Source: Candidatus Nitronauta litoralis
GTDB taxonomy: Bacteria > Nitrospinota > Nitrospinia > Nitrospinales > Nitrospinaceae
Assembly: GCA_015698285.1 (NCBI GenBank)
Contig: CP048685.1
Span: forward strand, 1,612,001-1,676,000
DNA length: 64,000 bases
Direction: 5' to 3'
The position numbers and the translations under genes were made by a program. The notes under the pieces are model-generated. The model did not search any database, had not been told where the DNA came from, and worked only from the letters and a program-made list of their open reading frames with translations. Below, piece after piece: positions 16,891 through 23,588 of this stretch; the stretch's first letter is position 1, and every line of letters begins with the position of its first letter.

Positions 16891-18819
16891 TTATTTGGTT
16901 TTACTTTTTTTGTTTTCAAGCAAACGCTTGGCGGCGATTTTATATTGGATAGCGGTGGCGTTATCTGGTTCCAGTTTGAGCCAGAGGTCGAGGTAATGAA
17001 TGGCCTGTTCGTAATTCTGAAACAACATATTTGAACTGACCAGGTTGCTCAGGATAAGGGGAGAATCTGGTTTCAAGCGATTGGCTATCTGGAATTCATT
17101 GTCAGCGAAATAAAAGTGTTGCTGTTCCCAAAACACGGTGCCCATATTGAGATGGACCATGGGGTTGTCAGGATTGAGTTTCAGGCTACTCCGGTAAGCC
17201 AGAAGCGCTTCATCATTTTTTTTCACCGACTGGTAAACTTGTCCCAGTGTGAAAAAGTAGTCCGCATTGTTGGGGGCCTTCTCTGTGGCTTTTGTCAAAA
17301 ATGGAAGCGCCTCCTCCGGCCGTTCCAGATTTTTTAAAGCAAGCCCTGCATTGTATAAAACCACAGGATCGCTGGAACCACGATTGATCAAACCCGTAAA
17401 CTCTTCAACCGCTTTTTCCAATTGCCCCTGTCTTGCATACATAACCCCGAGATTGATTCGCGCTTGTGAGTGGTTGGGGTTTAGCTTCAATGTAGTGAGG
17501 AGTGAACGCTCGGCATCGTCATAACGTTTCTGGCCCAGATAGGTTGTTGCGAGATTGTTATGCACCAGTGCCTTGTTGGGGCTTTTACTGGCGGTGTCTT
17601 CCCAGATTGTCACGTCTGTCTTAAAATCCTGCGCCCGATTTTGAGTTAGCAATAAACAAAGTAATAAAACCACACCGAATGCAGAATTCCGCAACACGGA
17701 TTTACGAATGGCAAGGTGCATCAATCCTGCCAGCACCAGGCACATTCCCAAGCCGGGCAGGTAAAATCTGTGTTCTACCACTATTTGTTTAAGAGGAATA
17801 AAGCTGGAAGTGGGTAGTAAGGTGATCACACTCCAGGCTCCGCCAAACCAGAGCAAACGCGGTGTTTTTTTATAAAGAAAGTAACCTATGGCCACCATGA
17901 CAACCAGTGCCAGCCAGACACCGATATCACCCGTGCCGGATACCAGCCGGACATCCGGCTCAAAGTTCTGGTTAACCGGAAGGAAAAACTTCAGGAGATA
18001 AAACGATACAAACGATTTGATCTGGGTCAGTGCATACAGGCTTCGGCTCATTGTTTCCGAAGCGAGGTCGCCCGGCAGGCTGGTCATGGTCCCGAGCTGG
18101 GAAGTGCGCCAGAACAGGTACAAAAGAGCAGGCGAAAGGATCAGGATAGCCTCTGTGCCGTGATCTTTTAAAAAATTGCCAGGTCGTACCAGCCATAAAT
18201 ACAGCACAGCGATCACAGGCAGGGTCACCACAATTGCTTTGGAACCACAACCGAGATAGAAAAACAAGCCAAACCCGACCAGCAGTTCCAGTCCCCCGAG
18301 CCCGGTGTCGGTTTCTCGTTTATAGAAACGAACCAGGCAGATTAACCCCAATAAGAAGAACAGAGAGGCTAATAATGAAGAGCGACTGGAAATGTAGGCC
18401 ACTGGCTCCACCGCCAGAGGATGCAGGAGGTGGATCGCCGCTGCCCAAAAAGGAACCTGATGCCAATCCTGACGGATCCTTTTGGGAACCAGGGATAACA
18501 ACTCGAATGCCAGGAAATAAAAAACCAGCCCGACCCCAATATGTAGAGCGAGGTTGACCAGATGATAACCAAAGACATCGAGACCGTTCAGTTCGCGGTT
18601 GAGTGCAAAAGTGAACTGTAGTACCGGGCGGTTGAGCAGGTTGTCCGGGTGAAGTGCCTGCGGGTAAATGTCGAGGCTTTTGGTTGATTCATTGTTGACC
18701 ACTGCGTGGTCGTCGTCATAAAGCATCGGCGTCGACAACGTTCCGGAAAACGCCAGCAGGGTCAAAACAATTAAAATAATCAAACGCTGAACGTGAATTT
18801 TGGTGCGAATCGGGGTCAT
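16891..18819 (-). CDS. TMTC-like (DUF1736) membrane protein with C-terminal TPR repeats, copy 1
   Basis: The 642-residue protein has a signal-anchor at the N-terminus and a first periplasmic loop motif MLYDDDHAV, the acidic signature expected in GT-C-like TMTC proteins. LLHPLAVEPVAYISSRSS follows at about residues 126-143, then multiple membrane spans. From about 415 there are roughly six TPR units (for example DDAERSLLTTLKLNPNHSQ and EEALPFLTKATEKAPNNA). It is the first of two tandem paralogues on the minus strand and follows the two KdtA-family genes, so an envelope-sugar role is plausible. Sugar donor and acceptor cannot be read from the sequence. Confidence 0.8.
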   Translation of the reverse strand: MTPIRTKIHVQRLIILIVLTLLAFSGTLSTPMLYDDDHAVVNNESTKSLDIYPQALHPDNLLNRPVLQFTFALNRELNGLDVFGYHLVNLALHIGVGLVFYFLAFELLSLVPKRIRQDWHQVPFWAAAIHLLHPLAVEPVAYISSRSSLLASLFFLLGLICLVRFYKRETDTGLGGLELLVGFGLFFYLGCGSKAIVVTLPVIAVLYLWLVRPGNFLKDHGTEAILILSPALLYLFWRTSQLGTMTSLPGDLASETMSRSLYALTQIKSFVSFYLLKFFLPVNQNFEPDVRLVSGTGDIGVWLALVVMVAIGYFLYKKTPRLLWFGGAWSVITLLPTSSFIPLKQIVVEHRFYLPGLGMCLVLAGLMHLAIRKSVLRNSAFGVVLLLCLLLTQNRAQDFKTDVTIWEDTASKSPNKALVHNNLATTYLGQKRYDDAERSLLTTLKLNPNHSQARINLGVMYARQGQLEKAVEEFTGLINRGSSDPVVLYNAGLALKNLERPEEALPFLTKATEKAPNNADYFFTLGQVYQSVKKNDEALLAYRSSLKLNPDNPMVHLNMGTVFWEQQHFYFADNEFQIANRLKPDSPLILSNLVSSNMLFQNYEQAIHYLDLWLKLEPDNATAIQYKIAAKRLLENKKSKTK

Positions 18820-18883
18820 TAAGTAATTAAATAGGGAAAGATAAAAGTCAATAAAGAGCCGTTAGATTTTATTGTCTCGGGTT

Positions 18884-20161
18884 TTATGCGGTGGAAAAGG
18901 TTTCATTGAGTATCACTTCAGCAAGTTCTTTAGAAGCGCCTTTTTGTCCCTCAACCAGAATGTGTGCCTGCTCACCGAGAACACCCCGTCGAGTGTCGTC
19001 CTCAAGCAGATTACCAGCTTCCTTGATAATATCACTGGCGTGACTTACTTCGATAGCCGCACCGGAAGGTTTCAGTAGCAGGACCTGAGCTTTTACATTT
19101 TCAATGTAGGGGCCGTGCAGTATGGGTACTCCATGAATAGCAGCTTCCGCCAGGCTATGGCCGCCACCCGGGTCGATCAGGCTGCGGCCGACAAAAGCAA
19201 CATCGGCGACGGCGTAAAGCCGAGCCAGTTCACCCATAGTATCAAGCAGGATCACGGATGCCAAAGGTTCTCGTAGCCGTGATTTTTTCATGTAACCTAC
19301 GGCTCGCTGGTTGAGCAATGATTCCACCTCGGCCAGTCGTTCAAGACGACGTGGTGCCAGAACCAATGTGAGATTGGGAAAACTTTTACGAAGTTCCGAA
19401 AAGGCATCCAGAATGATTTCCTCTTCTCCAGCGTGGGTGCTGCCCGCGATCAGGACTTTGTTATGAGAAGCAAGCTTGAGTGAATCTCGCAGGATTCGCG
19501 AGTTTTCCTCATCAAGGGGGTGTAGTTGGTCATATTTCGTGTCCGCCTGCAAGGCAATGGCCTCCTCACTCGCACCCAGATCATAGACTCGTGCGACTCC
19601 CTCTGGTGTTTGCATGTAAAGTTTGCTGAAACCCTGAAAGACCTTGCGGATAAAACTGGAAATTTTTAGATAGTTGTTGAAAGAACGTTCGGAGATTCTT
19701 CCATTCAGCAAAATCGCAGGCACGCCTTTATCACGGAGTTTGAATATGAGTCCGGGCCAGAAGCCAGTATCGACCAGTACAAACAGGTCAGGGCGAATGC
19801 GTTGCACCGCCAGCGAAACAAATGGCCAGGCATCCATAGGATGAAAAGCAATCGTATCCACAAAGTCGAGTTTCTCAGATGCCGTTTGGAACCCACCTTC
19901 AGTGGTCACCGTCACCACAATGTAAATTTCCGGTTTTTTTGAATGGATTTCTTTCAACAGAGGGACGGCAGCATTGACCTCGCCTACGGAAAGCGCGTGC
20001 AGCCATAGAGTGGGCCGGTGTGGCCTTGGCCTGCGCGGCAAAAATCCGAAGTGATGCCACAGACCATGACGCTTTCTTCCGGTGATGGTGGAAAGAACGA
20101 TCAAGCCAGGCAGGACAAGCAGGCCGATACAGGTGCTAAGAATGTAATAAAGTGTGATCAT
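18884..20161 (-). CDS. KdtA/WaaA-family glycosyltransferase, divergent paralogue lacking key acidic residues
   Basis: At 425 residues it has the KdtA length and layout: N-terminal membrane anchor (IGLLVLPGLIVL), WLHALSVGEV, LLNGRISERS, AGSTHAGEEEIILDAF, LAPRRLERL and FVGRSL with GGHSLAEAA. Two acidic sites differ from the family. The ERFG-type motif carrying the proposed catalytic Glu reads HHFGF here, and the ETELWPN motif reads DTGFWPG. The upstream paralogue keeps both sites. It may therefore transfer another sugar, use another mechanism or have lost activity. It starts 27 bases after the first KdtA gene stop, so the two are probably co-transcribed. Confidence 0.8.
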   Translation of the reverse strand: MITLYYILSTCIGLLVLPGLIVLSTITGRKRHGLWHHFGFLPRRPRPHRPTLWLHALSVGEVNAAVPLLKEIHSKKPEIYIVVTVTTEGGFQTASEKLDFVDTIAFHPMDAWPFVSLAVQRIRPDLFVLVDTGFWPGLIFKLRDKGVPAILLNGRISERSFNNYLKISSFIRKVFQGFSKLYMQTPEGVARVYDLGASEEAIALQADTKYDQLHPLDEENSRILRDSLKLASHNKVLIAGSTHAGEEEIILDAFSELRKSFPNLTLVLAPRRLERLAEVESLLNQRAVGYMKKSRLREPLASVILLDTMGELARLYAVADVAFVGRSLIDPGGGHSLAEAAIHGVPILHGPYIENVKAQVLLLKPSGAAIEVSHASDIIKEAGNLLEDDTRRGVLGEQAHILVEGQKGASKELAEVILNETFSTA

Positions 20162-20188
20162 AAAACCCGCGAGGGTGTCTCGTTTATC

Positions 20189-21448
20189 TTAAAGGTTGGA
20201 AGGGGCAAACTTTAACGATTCGCGAATGATTTCCACATTCCGCTCAACGGCTCCCCGTTCAGCAATCACCGCCGCCGCTGCCTGTCGTCCGAGTTGTTCG
20301 CATTCCTCGGGGTTGTCCAGCAAAAATTTCAGCATGGGATAAAGGTCGGTCTGTGTTTTAAGAACCAATCCACCACCAGACTCTTCCAGAAGTTTGGCTT
20401 CTTCTTCGAAATTCTGCATGTGGGGACCAAAAAGGACGGGGATACCGCAAAGGGCCGGTTCCAGAATGTTTTGCCCGCCATATTCGGGTTTGAACCCACC
20501 ACCCACAAACGCGGCCCGTCCCATGGAGTAATAATCGTTCAAAACACCCAATTGATCCACTAAAATAATGAAAGGAGAGAAGTTTCGTTGTTCTTTCATC
20601 CGGCTGTGGCGGACGCATTCAAGTCCACGACTTTGGATCATGGTTTCCACTTCATCAATGCGGTCCATATGGCGTGGGGCTATAACATAACGGATTTCCG
20701 GGTAATCGGGTTTCAAGCGTTCGATAGCCTTGAGGGCGGCATCTTCATCCCCGGGCCGGGTTGAACCGAATACGATCAACCCGGGACTGGGCCGATCCCC
20801 GTTAGTGTGTGGGGGCATGACGGCATCGTATTTCATGTTTCCGGTTACGCCGATCCTGCAATCGGCCAGCCCCAGCTTTTTCACCCGGCGCGCATCGGCT
20901 TCGGTGCGCATTGCGAAAAAGTGAACGCCTTCAGCGATCCATGAGAACAGGGGGTTGAGTTTCTGGTAGCGGATCATCGATCCTTCGGACATCCGTCCGT
21001 TGAGCAGCACCATCGGAATTCCCTGTTTGTGGCAGGTCCGAAGCAGTCCCGGCCAGAGTTCCGCCTCGATCAAAACCAGCGCCGCGGGCTGCAACCTTTC
21101 CATTAAAGGGTTGAGAAACAGGGGGGAGTCGGGCGGCATCATAAATGAAGGGCAAACATTGGCTTTTCGAGCCACCGCCAGCCCGGTCGGGGTAAAAGTT
21201 GATAGCAGAACCGGGCGCTCTGGCAGGGTGTGTTTGAGCTGGTCGATGAGAGTCAGCGCGAGTTTGACTTCACCTACGGAAGCCGCGTGAATCCAGACCG
21301 GATCGTCGGGAGGGTGAAAACTACGCCAGCCGCCCAGGCGTTCTATCATCTCGCGTCGGAAGGTTCCGCTGATGATGGCACGGATCAGGAAAAACGGTGA
21401 AGCCAGAAGCATGACCGTGGTGATGATGGTATGATACAAAACGTCCAT
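20189..21448 (-). CDS. kdtA: 3-deoxy-D-manno-octulosonic acid (Kdo) transferase
   Basis: This about 419-residue enzyme attaches Kdo from CMP-Kdo to lipid A precursor at the inner membrane. It has an N-terminal membrane anchor, IERLGGW with the expected acidic residue, WIHAASVGEV, LIEAELWPGLL, LNGRMSEGS, VFGSTRPGDE, YVIAPRHMDR and AAFVGGGF followed by GGQNILEPA. These cover the two GT-B domains. ATG 21448 was chosen over GTG 21466 because a strong promoter lies immediately upstream, implying a leaderless or nearly leaderless transcript. It is divergent from lpxK, which acts just before it in lipid A synthesis. Confidence 0.9.
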   Translation of the reverse strand: MDVLYHTIITTVMLLASPFFLIRAIISGTFRREMIERLGGWRSFHPPDDPVWIHAASVGEVKLALTLIDQLKHTLPERPVLLSTFTPTGLAVARKANVCPSFMMPPDSPLFLNPLMERLQPAALVLIEAELWPGLLRTCHKQGIPMVLLNGRMSEGSMIRYQKLNPLFSWIAEGVHFFAMRTEADARRVKKLGLADCRIGVTGNMKYDAVMPPHTNGDRPSPGLIVFGSTRPGDEDAALKAIERLKPDYPEIRYVIAPRHMDRIDEVETMIQSRGLECVRHSRMKEQRNFSPFIILVDQLGVLNDYYSMGRAAFVGGGFKPEYGGQNILEPALCGIPVLFGPHMQNFEEEAKLLEESGGGLVLKTQTDLYPMLKFLLDNPEECEQLGRQAAAAVIAERGAVERNVEIIRESLKFAPSNL

Positions 21449-21454
21449 TGCCGG

Positions 21455-21483
21455 ATTATAACCCACTTGACCGAATCTGTCGG
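21455..21483 (-). promoter_or_regulatory. Promoter for kdtA with very short or no leader
   Basis: On the minus strand CCGACA (21483-21478) and a perfect TATAAT (21460-21455) are spaced by 17 bases. The kdtA ATG at 21448 follows six bases after the -10 box, where transcription would be expected to begin. Confidence 0.55.
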
Positions 21484-21516
21484 TTTCCCTCCTCGACTGT
21501 TTGACTTCCGGGTGCC

Positions 21517-22605
21517 ATGAGCCTCGAATCCCTTTTTCATCAGGTCACTTCCCCAAAGCGCTCTTTTTACCTGGCTCCCATGTATTGGATCTTGTGCTGG
21601 GTGTCCTGGGCATATGCCCTCGTCCAGAAAATCAGAGCCAGGTGTTATGCACGCGGCCTGATGCCTTCCAAAAAATTGAATGTCCCTGTCGTCAGCGTGG
21701 GAAACCTCACCCTGGGCGGTACCGGTAAAACCCCAACCGTGTTGTGGCTGGCGGGGGTGCTGGAAAAGATGGGCCGGAAACCGGCGATATTGAGCCGGGG
21801 CTATGGCGGGGAAGCCCAGGACAATATAAATGTTGTATCAGATGGGAAATCACTTCTGCTCGATCCCGCAAGCGGAGGGGATGAGCCGGTGATGCTGGCG
21901 CGTCGTTTATTAACGGTGCCGGTGCTTTCCGGGCGCAGACGTCACCCGCTGGGTGTTCATGCCGAGCAGGAGTTTGGCGCCAATGTGATGATCCTCGACG
22001 ACGGGTATCAGCATCTGGCGCTCCAACGCGATCTCAATATCCTGTTGATAGACCATCGTTCACCCCTGGGTAACGGGCAAGTGTTTCCAGCCGGGATGCT
22101 TAGAGAACCCTATGGTGATGCAGCGCATCGTGCGGATGCGGTGATCGTCACCCGTAGTCGCGAAGGAGAGCCCGACCTGGATGTGAAGAAGTTGCTGGGC
22201 ATTGACCGGCCCGTAATGAAAACGCGCATGGTGCCGGGTCGGTTGGTGAACCTTGAAGACGGCGAGGCAATTGACTGGCCAGGGTTTCAAAACAAAAGTG
22301 TGGCTGCGTTTTGCGGCATAGCGCAGCCTCAGGATTTTTTCGAGACATTAATCGGGGCGGGGATTGAAGTCGTCGTAAAGCAGGAGTTTCCAGATCATTT
22401 TGACTATCAGGGGCCGTATCTGGATGAACTGATGGAGGCGGCACAATCGAAAGGGGCGGCGGCTGTGCTCACCACGGAAAAAGATGCGGTCAAACTTGAA
22501 GGTAGAACGTTTCCTCTACCGGTCTGGTACATGGAGATGCGAATCGAGTTTGTAGAGGGTGAAGAGGAGTTGCTGGAATTGATAAAGGGGCTGGTGCATG
22601 GCTAA
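21517..22605 (+). CDS. lpxK: Tetraacyldisaccharide 4'-kinase
   Basis: LpxK phosphorylates the 4' position of the lipid A disaccharide at the inner membrane. The 362-residue length is slightly above the E. coli enzyme. Seen are an N-terminal amphipathic/hydrophobic region, the atypical P-loop VGNLTLGGTGKTP at about residues 61-73, AILSRGYGG, DEPVMLARR, VMILDDGYQH and LTTEKDAVKL near the C-terminus. It is transcribed away from the kdtA genes across about 70 bases. No downstream partner is close, and the next 525 bases are repeats. Confidence 0.95.
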   Translation: MSLESLFHQVTSPKRSFYLAPMYWILCWVSWAYALVQKIRARCYARGLMPSKKLNVPVVSVGNLTLGGTGKTPTVLWLAGVLEKMGRKPAILSRGYGGEAQDNINVVSDGKSLLLDPASGGDEPVMLARRLLTVPVLSGRRRHPLGVHAEQEFGANVMILDDGYQHLALQRDLNILLIDHRSPLGNGQVFPAGMLREPYGDAAHRADAVIVTRSREGEPDLDVKKLLGIDRPVMKTRMVPGRLVNLEDGEAIDWPGFQNKSVAAFCGIAQPQDFFETLIGAGIEVVVKQEFPDHFDYQGPYLDELMEAAQSKGAAAVLTTEKDAVKLEGRTFPLPVWYMEMRIEFVEGEEELLELIKGLVHG

Positions 22606-22653
22606 CGAAGACCTTTTACCTAAATGACTGAAAAATAGAAAGCGGATTTAATA

Positions 22654-22697
22654 TTCCCCCTTCCACGAAGGGGGAAGGCGGAGCCAGGGGGATTGTT
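22654..22697 (+). repeat. Hairpin repeat TTCCCCCTT/AAGGGGGAA
   Basis: TTCCCCCTT (22654-22662) and AAGGGGGAA (22668-22676) form a nine-base-pair stem with a five-base loop, followed by GGGGGATTGTTG. A related copy in the opposite orientation lies at 23061-23086. Confidence 0.6.
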
Positions 22698-22838
22698 GCG
22701 CATAGTCAGCTTGTCGATGCTGTTTTTGGAAAGGAGATATTATTGCCGGGTCAATCAAAAAATCAGGAGTCACACAAGCCCACTTGTTTAAGGAGACCTT
22801 TGCAATTCCCAAAAATCAGAGGCCGGAAATTTGGTGGT

Positions 22839-22864
22839 CCCCCTTCGACAGGCTCAGGGTGACA
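22839..22864 (+). repeat. CTTCGACAGGCTCAGGGTGA-type intergenic repeat
   Basis: The string CCCTTCGACAGGCTCAGGGT followed by GAC is a frequently encountered intergenic repeat of diverse bacteria. Only one copy is present in this window, so its dispersal here is from general knowledge. Confidence 0.45.
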
Positions 22865-23000
22865 ATTTTGATATTGCCCTGACATTCTGATGAGCCTTCA
22901 GGTGAAGAAGAACCTCGCCTTGGACTTTGATTTCAGGGTTAGGCAAAGGTTTCCCTTTGAAGAAAGCCGTTTCATATGAAAAAAATGACTCACCGCCTCC

Positions 23001-23027
23001 GTCATTGCGAACAAAGTGAAGCAATCC
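23001..23027 (+). repeat. GTCATTGCGA...GAAGCAATCC-type intergenic repeat
   Basis: GTCATTGCGA followed by ACAAAGTGAAGCAATCC has the imperfect ATTGC/GCAAT dyad typical of a widespread intergenic repeat class. A single copy is seen. Confidence 0.45.
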
Positions 23028-23060
23028 AGAAATTTTTAGAAAATGAATTAATGAAAAAGT

Positions 23061-23086
23061 CCCCCAGCCACCTTAGGAGTAGGGGG
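23061..23086 (-). repeat. C5/G5 hairpin repeat, inverted copy
   Basis: CCCCC (23061-23065) and GGGGG (23082-23086) enclose CCTTAGG. Read on the minus strand it resembles the element at 22654-22697. Confidence 0.4.
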
Positions 23087-23130
23087 AGCAATACCTCCAA
23101 ACCTTTATTTTCAGTGATGATCTTTTCATT

Positions 23131-23562
23131 ATGAAAGAACTGGCGCTCAACATTCTGGTGCCGTCCCTTTATCCACTGGGTCTCGCAGTGCTGTGGTTGG
23201 GGCCATTGCATTTTGGTTTTGGTCACGATGCAATAGTCATTGTTGGATTAGTGTCGGGCTTAAGCGGGATCATCATCTGGATCACGTCGATGCTGCATCT
23301 TGGGAAATCCTTTGCCGTGCTCCCGGGAAGCAATCAACTGGTGAAGCGGGGTATCTATAGCAGGTTGCGCCACCCGATTTACCTCGGTATCAATATGACG
23401 TTTCTTGGCATGACCCTGTGTGCTGGTTCAAGCTGGGGGTTGGCCTATGTGGTGGGAATTATATTACCCTTGAACTTTATTCGTGCCCGCCTGGAAGATC
23501 GTGCCCTCGAGACCCGGTTTGGTGACTCGTATAATGAGTGGAAAAAAACGACATGGTTCTAG
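23131..23562 (+). CDS. Isoprenylcysteine carboxyl methyltransferase (ICMT/PEMT-like) family membrane protein
   Basis: The 143-residue protein has about four membrane segments. The family motif VKRGIYSRLRHPIYLG lies at about residues 72-87 and the C-terminal RLEDRALETRFGDSYNEWKK at about 120-139; together they form the SAM-binding part of ICMT-type membrane methyltransferases. Bacterial members modify small lipophilic substrates, mostly unknown. It lies 26 bases upstream of the PDZ-repeat lipoprotein gene, so the two may be co-transcribed. Confidence 0.85.
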   Translation: MKELALNILVPSLYPLGLAVLWLGPLHFGFGHDAIVIVGLVSGLSGIIIWITSMLHLGKSFAVLPGSNQLVKRGIYSRLRHPIYLGINMTFLGMTLCAGSSWGLAYVVGIILPLNFIRARLEDRALETRFGDSYNEWKKTTWF

Positions 23563-23588
23563 TTCTTTCTGAAAAAAATGGTTAAAGA

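Larger units (their letters stand above)
22606..23130. other. Intergenic stretch of 525 bases with several dispersed repeats
   Basis: No supported gene was found. The stretch holds three kinds of short repeats listed separately: two oppositely oriented C5/G5 hairpins, a CTTCGACAGGCTCAGGGTGA element and a GTCATTGCGA...GCAATCC element. Repeats of these kinds recur in intergenic DNA of many bacteria. Confidence 0.6.
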
